Shown here: one piece after another, positions 35,216-43,047 of the stretch
Position numbering within the stretch: the first letter of the stretch is position 1
Layout: each line of letters starts with the position of its first letter
The notes under the pieces: model-generated
The model's input: the letters and a program-made list of their open reading frames with translations, nothing else
Told to the model about the DNA's origin: nothing
The model's database searches: none
NCBI RefSeq assembly: GCF_947489255.1
Contig: NZ_CANLCY010000003.1
Coordinates: 186,001 to 250,000, forward strand
DNA length: 64,000 bases
Source: an uncultured Microbacterium sp.
Lineage (GTDB): Bacteria; Actinomycetota; Actinomycetes; Actinomycetales; Microbacteriaceae
Direction: 5' to 3'
Position numbers and translations under genes: made by a program

Positions 35216-35603
35216 CGGCAGGGCCCCGTCGCGGGGCGCGGATGGGCTTCCGTGGACAACGGGCCGGCTCGCCTCGCTGGGGAGGAAAGGTGCGAGCGGC
35301 CGGAAAAAGAAGGGGGCGGCATCCCTACAGTGGGGGGCGAGGGATGCCGCCGCGCGCCGGAGGAAAATTGGGGGGCTCCCCCCGACGCGAGTGCCGGAAG
35401 CGATGTTCGGGCGTTCTAAGAGTACGCGCGCGAATGAGCCGGGCCAACTCTCGCGACCTATTCATTGCGATATATCACCTGTTTCCCGGGCGACGGCGAT
35501 GCCAACTATCGGAGGTGGCCCCCGGAATGAGCGGTCGCTAGCGTGACCCGGGTAGAACTCCGCGCATCGACGCGGTGTGACGTGAACGCGAAGGAGCGCC
35601 GCG
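35216..35603. promoter_or_regulatory. Divergent control region between the Tad operon and acs
   Basis: 388 bases without a gene. On the acs side TAGAAC (35553-35558) could be a -10 box, with an ACS leader of about 40 bases and a GAAGGAG site. A near-palindrome around GATATATC (35467-35478) sits in an AT-rich patch and could bind a regulator. Toward the Tad genes is a terminator hairpin (separate entry). Confidence 0.5.
35304..35351 (-). terminator. Terminator or attenuator in the leader of the Tad operon
   Basis: A 12-bp perfect stem (GGCGGCATCCCT 35315-35326, AGGGATGCCGCC 35340-35351) read on the minus strand is followed by CCCTTCTTTTTCC, a good U-tract. No minus-strand gene lies upstream of it, because acs is divergent, so it would stop transcripts that start in the leader before they reach the pilus genes, or end an unannotated small RNA. 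Confidence 0.7.
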
Positions 35604-37571
35604 ATGAGCAGCCAGATCGACCACCTCCTCAACGAGACCCGCCGGTTCGCCCCGTCGGCCGCTTTCGCCGAGAACGCCGTCGCAGACCGGAGTCTGTACG
35701 AGCGCGCAGCCGCCGACCGCGAGGGCTTCTGGGCCGACCAGGCCCGCGAACTGCACTGGCACACCCCCTTCACCCAGGTGCTGGATTGGTCCAACCCCCC
35801 GTTCGCGGAGTGGTTCGCCGACGGCGAGCTGAACGTGGCCTACAACTGCCTCGACCGCCACGTCGAAGCCGGCAACGGAGATCGCATCGCGCTGCGGTGG
35901 GAAGGCGAGCCCGGCGACCAGCGCAACGTCACCTACGCGGAGCTGACCGACGAGGTCAAGCGCCTCTCCAACGTCCTCCTCGGCCTCGGCGTTGAACGCG
36001 GCGACCGTGTCGCGCTCTACCTGCCGATGATCCCCGAGGCCATCGCCTCGATGCTCGCCGTCGCCCGCATCGGCGCCGTGCACTCCGTCGTCTTCGGCGG
36101 GTTCTCGGCCGATAGCCTCCGCGCGCGCATCGACGACGCCGGAGCGAAGGTCGTCATCACCGCAGACGGCGGCTGGCGCAAGGGCAAGGTGTCCCCCCTC
36201 AAGCCCGCGGTCGACCAGGCCCTCGCCGACCGCAACGGCTCCGGCATCCAGGAGACCGTCGAGCACGTCCTGGTCGTCAAGCGCGGCGAGAACGAGGTGG
36301 AATGGACCGCCGACCGCGACATCTGGTGGCACGACGTCGTGCCGCAGGCCTCGAGCGAGCACGAGGCCGAGGCCTTCCCCGCCGAGAACCCGCTGTTCAT
36401 CCTCTACACCTCGGGGACCACCGGGAAGCCCAAGGGCATCCTGCACACCTCGGGGGGCTACCTCACGCAAGCGGCGTTCACGAACCGCGTCGTGCACGAC
36501 GTGCACCCCGAGACCGACGTCTACTGGTGCACGGCCGACATCGGCTGGATCACCGGTCACACCTACGTCGCCTACGGCCCGCTCGCCAACGGCGCGACGC
36601 AGCTCCTCTACGAGGGCACCCCGGACACCCCGCACCCGGGTCGCTGGTGGGAGCTCATCCAGAACCACGGCGTCACGGTCTTCTACACCGCGCCCACGGC
36701 GATCCGCTCCTTCATGAAGATCGGACGCGACGTGCCGCAGAAGTTCGACCTGTCGTCGCTGCGCCTGCTCGGCTCCGTCGGTGAGCCCATCAACCCCGAG
36801 GCGTGGGTCTGGTACCGCGAGATCATCGGCGCCGACGAGACGCCCATCGTCGACACGTGGTGGCAGACCGAGACGGGCGCGATCATGATCTCGGCCCTGC
36901 CGGGGGTCACCGAGACCAAGCCGGGCTCGGCGCAGGTGCCCGTGCCCGGGATCTCGATCGCGGTGGTCGACGACGGCGGCGAACCGGTCGGCAACGGCAG
37001 CGGCGGTCTGCTCGTGGTGACCGAACCCTGGCCGAGCATGCTCCGCGGCATCTGGGGCGACCCCGACCGCTACCGCGAAACGTACTGGGACAAGTTCGCC
37101 GACAAGGGCTACTACTTCGCCGGCGACGGCGCCCGCCTGGACGACGACGGCGACGTGTGGCTGCTCGGTCGCGTCGACGACGTCATGAACGTCTCCGGGC
37201 ACCGCCTCTCGACCGCCGAGATCGAGTCGGCCCTGGTCGGGCACGACGGTGTCGCCGAGGCGGCCGTGGTCGGGGCATCCGATGAGACCACCGGCCAAGC
37301 CGTCGTCGCCTTCGTGATCATCAAGAGCCGCTACCTGAAGCAGAATCCCGTCGAAGGACTCGGCGACGAGCTGCGCAGATGGGTGGGCGAGCAGATCGGC
37401 CCCATCGCGCGCCCGCGCGACGTCTACATCGTCGGGGAGCTGCCGAAGACCCGCTCGGGCAAGATCATGCGCCGCCTGCTCCGCGACGTCGCGGAAGGAC
37501 GCGAGGTCGGAGACACAACGACGCTCGCCGACACCGCTGTGATGAGCGTCATCAGCGCCCAGGTGAAGTGA
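35604..37571 (+). CDS. acs: Acetyl-CoA synthetase
   Basis: Activates acetate to acetyl-CoA through acetyl-AMP. 655 residues, the normal length. AMP-binding P-loop-like motif YTSGTTGKPKGILHT, the YWCTADIGWITGH segment, YRETYWDKF and the C-terminal KTRSGKIMRR whose lysine is the known site of inactivating acetylation. ATG 35604 follows GAAGGAG. A hairpin without U-tract follows the stop. The 3' end is overlapped by the frame of the convergent PAP2 gene. Confidence 0.96.
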   Translation: MSSQIDHLLNETRRFAPSAAFAENAVADRSLYERAAADREGFWADQARELHWHTPFTQVLDWSNPPFAEWFADGELNVAYNCLDRHVEAGNGDRIALRWEGEPGDQRNVTYAELTDEVKRLSNVLLGLGVERGDRVALYLPMIPEAIASMLAVARIGAVHSVVFGGFSADSLRARIDDAGAKVVITADGGWRKGKVSPLKPAVDQALADRNGSGIQETVEHVLVVKRGENEVEWTADRDIWWHDVVPQASSEHEAEAFPAENPLFILYTSGTTGKPKGILHTSGGYLTQAAFTNRVVHDVHPETDVYWCTADIGWITGHTYVAYGPLANGATQLLYEGTPDTPHPGRWWELIQNHGVTVFYTAPTAIRSFMKIGRDVPQKFDLSSLRLLGSVGEPINPEAWVWYREIIGADETPIVDTWWQTETGAIMISALPGVTETKPGSAQVPVPGISIAVVDDGGEPVGNGSGGLLVVTEPWPSMLRGIWGDPDRYRETYWDKFADKGYYFAGDGARLDDDGDVWLLGRVDDVMNVSGHRLSTAEIESALVGHDGVAEAAVVGASDETTGQAVVAFVIIKSRYLKQNPVEGLGDELRRWVGEQIGPIARPRDVYIVGELPKTRSGKIMRRLLRDVAEGREVGDTTTLADTAVMSVISAQVK

Positions 37572-38371
37572 CGTCCGCCGGCCGGGGACGCCGCGTCCCC
37601 GGCCGCTCCCGCCGTCGTGGCAGCGCGGCGGTGGCGGGTGAGATCCGTCGTGCCGTGAGTCAGACGACCCGGTGCGAGCGTCGGCGCCGCAGCGTGGCAT
37701 CCATCCTCGCGACGGCCATCGCCCACCCCCCCGCGTACCGCCGGGAACACCCCCGCCACCCAGACGAGGGATGCCGCCGCGTCGCCGAGGTAGTGCACTC
37801 CCTCGATCACGACGGCGGCGGCCATGCACGCCACGAGGAGAGCACCCAGCACGATCACGAGCGAGCGCCACCGTGTGCCCCACGCCAGGCACGCACACGC
37901 GGCGACGAGAGCCGCGGTGAAGGCGACGTGACCGCTCGGGAAGGAGGCGTCGGCGGCGCGCCCAATCGTCGCCATCGCCGCCTCGCTGAGTCCAGGTCGT
38001 GGACGGTCGACGACGAGCTTGACCGCCTCGGCCGACCCCCAGGTCACCGCGATCGTCCCCGAGAAGACGACGGCGGGCCGCCACGACCGGGTGAGGCCCG
38101 CGACCGCCGCCGTCGCCGCCAGCATCGTGAGCGTCGCGGGCAGTGGCTTGAGGGCGAGGTAGAGCACCTCCGCCACCGGGCCGAGCGGCCCTCCGCGGAG
38201 ATGGTGCACGGCCGCGGATCCGGCCGCGTCGAGCTCCGTCAGACGCAGCAGGAGTCCGACCATGACGAGGCCGACGACGGTCGCGACGGCGACCACGACT
38301 GAGCGCCGCAGGTGCACGGGAGGGTCGACCAGTGAAGAGCCGGGCCGCACGGGAGGAGGAGGAGGAGTCAC
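37424..38371 (-). CDS. PAP2-superfamily phosphatase, probably frameshifted in a G7 run
   Basis: Membrane phosphatase with about six helices; VKLVVDRPRPG (motif 1, K-x6-RP) and SFPSGH (motif 2) are present, while motif 3 reads VVIEGVHYLGD and lacks the usual Ser-Arg. As written, the frame runs 316 codons and its last 49 codons lie antisense to the end of acs, with low-quality composition. A run of seven G on the minus strand (C7 at 37726-37732) lies after VWVAGVFPAVRGG; with one base fewer, the protein would end WAMAVARMDATLRRRRSHRVV and stop at 37660, clear of acs. So either a sequencing error, a phase-variable tract or decay. GTG 38371 start is inferred from the GGAGGAGG upstream. Confidence 0.68.
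   Translation of the reverse strand: MTPPPPPVRPGSSLVDPPVHLRRSVVVAVATVVGLVMVGLLLRLTELDAAGSAAVHHLRGGPLGPVAEVLYLALKPLPATLTMLAATAAVAGLTRSWRPAVVFSGTIAVTWGSAEAVKLVVDRPRPGLSEAAMATIGRAADASFPSGHVAFTAALVAACACLAWGTRWRSLVIVLGALLVACMAAAVVIEGVHYLGDAAASLVWVAGVFPAVRGGVGDGRREDGCHAAAPTLAPGRLTHGTTDLTRHRRAATTAGAAGDAASPAGGRHFTWALMTLITAVSASVVVSPTSRPSATSRSRRRMILPERVFGSSPTM
37580..37604 (+). terminator. Hairpin terminator after acs
   Basis: GGCCGGGGACG (37580-37590) and CGTCCCCGGCC (37594-37604) form an 11-bp perfect stem with a 3-base loop, nine bases after the acs stop; no U-tract. Confidence 0.65.
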
Positions 38372-38463
38372 GAGGCCGATCGTCCTCCTCCCTCGTTCAG
38401 AATCCGCCGAGTCGCACGCTGACGGACGCCGTCGTTCCCCACCAGCACGGCCGCGGGAACGAC

Positions 38464-38500
38464 GAGGGGCCGCGGACGGCGTCTGCGTCCACGGCCCCTC
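38464..38500 (-). terminator. Hairpin terminator after ridA
   Basis: GAGGGGCCGCGGACG (38464-38478) pairs with CGTCCACGGCCCCTC (38486-38500) with one mismatch. It lies just past the ridA stop on the minus strand. Confidence 0.7.
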
Positions 38501-38513
38501 CTCGATCGCTCCG

Positions 38514-38981
38514 TCAGGCGACGGTGAAGACGACCTCCACCTCGACCGGGCTGTCCAGCGGCAGCACCGGCACGCCGACGGCCGACCGCGCGTGCGCGCC
38601 GGTCTCGCCGAACACCTCACCGAGGAACTCGCTCGCTCCGTTGATGACCCCCGGCTGCCCGGTGAATTCGGGGACGGATGCCACGAACCCGGTCAGCTTG
38701 AGGACACCGGTCAGGTTGTCGACACCGCCGACCAGCGCCGCCGCAGCAGCGATGGCGTTCAGCGCGCACTGGCGGGCGTAGCCCTTGGCATCCATCGGGG
38801 TCACCAGACCCGCGGACTCCCCGACCTTGCCGGTCGCGGGAAGGGCACCCTGCACCATGGGCAGCTGACCCGAGGTGTAGACGAGGTCGCCGTGGCGCTT
38901 CGCGGGGATGTAGGACGCCACCGGCGGGACGACCGCGGGAACCTCGACGCCAAGGGCGGCGAGCCGCTCGCTGACGCTCAC
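38514..38981 (-). CDS. RidA/YjgF-family protein
   Basis: 155 residues, longer than E. coli RidA (about 128) as in the Rv3678c type. SYIPAKRHGDLVYTSGQLPM and ARSAVGVPVLPLDSPVEVEVVF are family markers; the arginine expected for imine hydrolysis is ARSAVG. RidA proteins destroy reactive enamine/imine intermediates. GTG 38981 overlaps the stop of the DUF4177 gene (GTGA). Confidence 0.88.
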   Translation of the reverse strand: MSVSERLAALGVEVPAVVPPVASYIPAKRHGDLVYTSGQLPMVQGALPATGKVGESAGLVTPMDAKGYARQCALNAIAAAAALVGGVDNLTGVLKLTGFVASVPEFTGQPGVINGASEFLGEVFGETGAHARSAVGVPVLPLDSPVEVEVVFTVA

Positions 38982-39196
38982 TGCTGGCCCTCGAACTGAC
39001 GCGCGGCCGCCTCCGCGGCACCGAGACCGGCGTTGGCGCTCCCGCCGCCGACGGGACGCTTGAAGTAGGCCACGAGCCCACCCTCGGGGCCGGTCACCAC
39101 CTGCACGAGCTCCCAGCCCTGCTTGCCCCAGTTGTTCAGGATCGCGGCGGTGTTGTGGATCAGCAGCGGCGTGGTGAGGTATTCCCACGTGGTCAT
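38978..39196 (-). CDS. DUF4177 small protein
   Basis: 72 residues. MTTWEYLTTPLLIHNTAAILNNWGKQGWELVQVV matches DUF4177: a W-Y pair near the N-terminus and GWELV. Function unknown. Co-translated with ridA and divergent from the PBP gene, as in other actinobacteria around ponA2. Confidence 0.85.
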   Translation of the reverse strand: MTTWEYLTTPLLIHNTAAILNNWGKQGWELVQVVTGPEGGLVAYFKRPVGGGSANAGLGAAEAAARQFEGQQ

Positions 39197-39313
39197 TTCG
39201 AGGCTCCCGGCGGTGGGTCGGCGCGCGTGATCTCACGCGCGGGGACGGTTTCGTGCGCGCGCGAGCGCACGCCTTCGAGGCATCGCCCAGCAACGTCGCT
39301 TAGCATCAACCCT

Positions 39314-42013
39314 ATGCCCGAGAACAAACGAACGGCTAGCGGTGCCCTGGGCGGCATCGTCGGCCTCGTCGGCCTGAGCGCGGTCGCCGGACTCCTCGTC
39401 ACCGCCGCCGTGACGCCGGCCATCGCCGTCTCCGGCGCCGCTGCATCCAGCGCCATCACGATCTTCGACAAGATGCCGAGCTACCTCAAGCCCGACGAGC
39501 TCATGCAGCCGACGACGCTGATGGCGGGCGACCAGGTGCTGGCGAAGTTCTTCGACCAGAACCGCTCCCCCGTCACCTTCGACCAGGTCAACCCGGTCAT
39601 GTACGACGCGATCCTGTCGTCGGAAGACCCCCGCTACTACCAGCACGGCGGCGTCGACCTCATCGGAACGACGCGAGCCCTGCTCAGCAACGCCTCCGGT
39701 GGCGAGACCCAGGGTGGTTCCTCGATCAGCCAGCAGTACGTGAAGAACGTGCTCGTCCAGCGTTGCGAGCGCGACGCGAAGGCCGTCGAGGCGACCGACA
39801 CCCAGCCGGCGATGACGCGCGACGAGGCTCTGCAGAAGTGCGCCCTCGAAGCGATCCAGTCCGACGGCGCCGCGGGCTACCAGCGCAAGCTCCAGGAGAT
39901 GCGTTACGCCGTGCAGCTCGAGAAGGAGTACACGAAGGACCAGATCCTTCTGGGCTACCTCAACATCGCCAACTTCGGCGGCGTCACCTACGGCATCGAC
40001 GCCGCGGCCAAGCGCTACTTCAACGTCCCGGCCTCGCAGCTGAACGTCGGACAGGCCGCCGTTCTCGCGGGCATGGTGCAGAACCCGAACCGTTTCCGCA
40101 TCGACATCCCCGAGGGATCGATCAACGACGGCACGACCGCGTGGAACAAGGCTCCCGACGGATCGATCGACGACGTCGACCAGGGCACGATCCAGGCGCT
40201 GTACACGCTGCGTGACAACGGCGAGATCACGCAGGAGCAGCTCGTCAACGCCGCCGACGGCTACAGCGAGACGAAGGGCCGTCAGCTCTACGTGCTCAGT
40301 CGTATGGAGGCGGACGGCAAGATCACGCACGAACAGTACGTGCAGTTCGCGATCGAGCCGATCACCCCGTCGATCACCTCGACCGACCAGGGCTGCGTCG
40401 TCTCCGCCGCCCCGTACTTCTGCCAGTACGTCGTCGCGACGATCCTCAACGACCCCGCCTTCGGCGACGAGACCGACGACCGGGTGCGCGCCCTCCGCCA
40501 GGACGGTCTGACGATCCAGACCACCCTCGACTGGCGTGTTCAGGATGCCGCCCAGCAGGCGATGAACGACAACGCGCCCGCCATGTACGCGAACATGGAC
40601 TTCGGTTCGACGGCGGTGAGCCTTGAGGCGGGCACGGGACGCGTCCTCGCCATCGCGCAGAACACCAAGTTCACCCAGGACCCTGCTCAGGCCGAAGCGG
40701 ACCCGTCCTACAACTCGATCGTGTTCGCCGGCGACAGCACCTACGGCGGGTCCGACGGATTCAACGCGGGATCGACGTTCAAGCTCTTCACCCTCGTCGA
40801 CTGGATCGAGAAGGGGCACTCGCTCAACGAGAACCTCAACGGCCGTCTCGGACCGGTTCCGAACATGAAGAACTCCTGCACCGGAGACTGGATCAACGCC
40901 GGCAAGGTCACGATCAACAACTTCGGGAACAGCTCCGGCTACGTCGGCACCCCCCTGCGCTTCACGCGCGACTCGCTGAACACGGGCTATCTCGCGATGG
41001 CATCCGAACTCGACCTCTGCGATATCGCCAAGACGGCGAAGAAGCTCGGTGTCACGCGCGGCAACGGAACCGACATCGACATGGCCGTCGCGAACAACGT
41101 CATCGGCAACGACCCGGTGTCGCCTCTCGCGATGGCGGGCGCCTACGCCACGGTCGCCAACGGGGGCACGCATTGCCAGCCCAAGGTGATCGACAAGGTC
41201 ACCGACAGCGACGGCGCGGAGCGGAGGATCCCCGAGCGCGCGTGCGAGCCCGCGCTCACCCCCGACGTCGCGGCCGCGGTCGGCTACGCGCTGCAGGGCG
41301 TCATGGCGAGCGGCGGAACCGGCTCCTCGGCGAACCCTTACGACGGCACTCCCGTGCTCGGGAAGACCGGTACGCACGAGGGATGGAACACGTGGATGAT
41401 CGAGTCCTCGACCAAGGTCACCACGGCGGTGTGGGTCGGTAACTGGCGCGGCATCGAGACGCTGTTCGGCAAGTACTGGAACGGTCAGCAGCTGTCCGAC
41501 ATGCGGTATTCGATCGCTCGGGCGACCCAGAGCGCAGCCGACGAGTTCTACGGCGGAGATGCCTTCCCCGACCCGCCCTCGAATGCCCTGCGGACGAAGC
41601 AGGCCGACCTGCCGAACGTCGTTGGTCAGTCCATCGACAGCGCCCGGTCGACGCTCCAGAACGCGGGCTTCCGTGTCTCGATCGGCGACCCGGTCGACGC
41701 GGAGTTCGGAAACGACCGTGTCGCGGCCCAGAACCCCGGCGGCGGGTCCGCTCCGGCCGGCTCGGTCATCACCCTGAGCCCCGGCAACGGGCAGAGCGGT
41801 ACCGTGCCCGAGGTGTCCGGACAGCCGGTCAGTTCGGCCCGTGCGGCCATGCTGGCCGCAGGGTATGGCACCGTCTCGATCGGCGGCTGTTCGAAGGACG
41901 ACAAGGCCCCGGCGGAAGGGCAGGTTGTTTCGACCAACCCGGCCGGCGGAACGGCGGCCAGCAAGAGCACCAACGTGATCCTGACGATCGTCGCCAAGGA
42001 CTGCCCCTCGTGA
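39314..42013 (+). CDS. Class A penicillin-binding protein with two PASTA domains (PonA2-like)
   Basis: Bifunctional peptidoglycan synthase of 899 residues. Short cytoplasmic tail, one membrane segment (about 10-50), a GT51 glycosyltransferase (catalytic Glu in ILSSEDPRYYQHGGVD; GGSSISQQYVKN), a transpeptidase with STFK and KTGTHEGW, and two C-terminal PASTA domains (LPNVVGQSIDSARSTLQ and VPEVSGQPVSSARAAML). A -10-like TAGCAT ends seven bases before the ATG and no ribosome-binding site is seen, suggesting leaderless translation. Coupled through GTGA to the metallophosphoesterase gene, the ponA2-Rv3683 order of mycobacteria. Confidence 0.94.
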   Translation: MPENKRTASGALGGIVGLVGLSAVAGLLVTAAVTPAIAVSGAAASSAITIFDKMPSYLKPDELMQPTTLMAGDQVLAKFFDQNRSPVTFDQVNPVMYDAILSSEDPRYYQHGGVDLIGTTRALLSNASGGETQGGSSISQQYVKNVLVQRCERDAKAVEATDTQPAMTRDEALQKCALEAIQSDGAAGYQRKLQEMRYAVQLEKEYTKDQILLGYLNIANFGGVTYGIDAAAKRYFNVPASQLNVGQAAVLAGMVQNPNRFRIDIPEGSINDGTTAWNKAPDGSIDDVDQGTIQALYTLRDNGEITQEQLVNAADGYSETKGRQLYVLSRMEADGKITHEQYVQFAIEPITPSITSTDQGCVVSAAPYFCQYVVATILNDPAFGDETDDRVRALRQDGLTIQTTLDWRVQDAAQQAMNDNAPAMYANMDFGSTAVSLEAGTGRVLAIAQNTKFTQDPAQAEADPSYNSIVFAGDSTYGGSDGFNAGSTFKLFTLVDWIEKGHSLNENLNGRLGPVPNMKNSCTGDWINAGKVTINNFGNSSGYVGTPLRFTRDSLNTGYLAMASELDLCDIAKTAKKLGVTRGNGTDIDMAVANNVIGNDPVSPLAMAGAYATVANGGTHCQPKVIDKVTDSDGAERRIPERACEPALTPDVAAAVGYALQGVMASGGTGSSANPYDGTPVLGKTGTHEGWNTWMIESSTKVTTAVWVGNWRGIETLFGKYWNGQQLSDMRYSIARATQSAADEFYGGDAFPDPPSNALRTKQADLPNVVGQSIDSARSTLQNAGFRVSIGDPVDAEFGNDRVAAQNPGGGSAPAGSVITLSPGNGQSGTVPEVSGQPVSSARAAMLAAGYGTVSIGGCSKDDKAPAEGQVVSTNPAGGTAASKSTNVILTIVAKDCPS

Positions 42014-42933
42014 CCGGTCCTGTGGTGAAGGCCGCCCTCGCACCCCTCGGGGTCGCGGGGGCGGCCGCCGTCGGGGCGGCCGTGTGGGGCATGGGTATCG
42101 AGCGATACCTGTTCACGGTGCGTTATCACGCCCTCCGCGTGCTTCCGAAGGGCTCCGAGCCCGTCCGCATCCTGCACGTGTCCGACGCCCACATGGCGCC
42201 GTGGCAGCATCGCAAGCAGGAGTGGATGGCGCGATTGGCCGAGCTCTCGCCGGATCTCGTCGTCAACACCGGCGACAATCTCGGACATCGCGACGGACTC
42301 ACGGGTATCCGCGCCGCTCTGTCCCCCCTCCGCGGCATCCCGGGCCTCGTGGTGCACGGGTCGAACGACTTCCAGGAACCCGCCCCGCGCAACCCGCTGC
42401 GCTACTTCCTCGGCCCCTCGGGCAATCTCCCCGCCCACAAGCACCTCGACGTCGACGCCCTGGACCGGTTCTTCACCGACGATCTCGATTGGAGTGTTCT
42501 GGATGACACCGCGGTGTCGGTGGAGGTGAAGGGCCTTCGCGTCACGGCTTTCGGCGTGAACGACGCGCACCGGAAGTGGGACAAGCCCGAGCTCATCCCG
42601 CCCGTGCTCGGCACGCTCCCCAGCGCCGATCTCACGCTGGGCGTCATGCACGCGCCCTACCGTCGGACGCTCGACACCTTCGTCGAGCTCGGCGCCGACG
42701 TCCTGCTGGCCGGTCACACGCATGGCGGCCAAGTGCGCGTGCCCTTCAGCAGGAAGGCTCTCGTGTCGAACTGCGACCTGCCCCTCGATCAGGCGCGAGG
42801 TCTGAGCGAATGGACCGCGGCGGGTCGCACCGTGCCCCTGAACGTCAGCGCCGGGCTCGGGCACTCGATCTACGCTCCCGTGCGCTTCGCCTGCCGGCCG
42901 GAGGCGAGTCTGCTCACGCTGCTGCCGCGCTGA
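42010..42933 (+). CDS. Membrane-associated metallophosphoesterase
   Basis: 307 residues. One N-terminal hydrophobic segment (VAGAAAVGAAVWGMGI), then a calcineurin-like phosphoesterase domain: ILHVSDAHM (metal-binding D-x-H), VVNTGDNLG, VHGSNDF in place of the usual GNHD, and LLAGHTHGGQ. The GNHD motif is GSND here; the His is replaced by Asp, which needs checking for activity. Coupled to the PBP gene, so a role in cell-wall lipid or nucleotide turnover is likely. A hairpin terminator follows. Confidence 0.86.
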   Translation: MTGPVVKAALAPLGVAGAAAVGAAVWGMGIERYLFTVRYHALRVLPKGSEPVRILHVSDAHMAPWQHRKQEWMARLAELSPDLVVNTGDNLGHRDGLTGIRAALSPLRGIPGLVVHGSNDFQEPAPRNPLRYFLGPSGNLPAHKHLDVDALDRFFTDDLDWSVLDDTAVSVEVKGLRVTAFGVNDAHRKWDKPELIPPVLGTLPSADLTLGVMHAPYRRTLDTFVELGADVLLAGHTHGGQVRVPFSRKALVSNCDLPLDQARGLSEWTAAGRTVPLNVSAGLGHSIYAPVRFACRPEASLLTLLPR

Positions 42934-42952
42934 CCTTTCCTCCACAGTCGGC

Positions 42953-42986
42953 GAAGGGATCGATCCATCCACGGATCGGTCCCTTC
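42953..42986 (+). terminator. Terminator after the metallophosphoesterase gene
   Basis: A 14-bp stem with one G-T pair (GAAGGGATCGATCC 42953-42966, GGATCGGTCCCTTC 42973-42986), 20 bases after the stop; followed by TCCGC rather than a U-tract. Confidence 0.7.
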
Positions 42987-43047
42987 TCCGCATGCACCGG
43001 CCGGTGGATCCCGGACGATCGAACTCCTCGATCGAAGGGAATCCCTC

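Noticed and set aside
35462..35794. 110-residue minus-strand frame across the acs start
   Set aside because: It overlaps the acs 5' end antisense and has no ribosome-binding site or recognisable domain.
38372..38620. Upstream extension of the PAP2 frame
   Set aside because: The added residues are Arg/Ser-rich without a start site and would overlap the ridA terminator.
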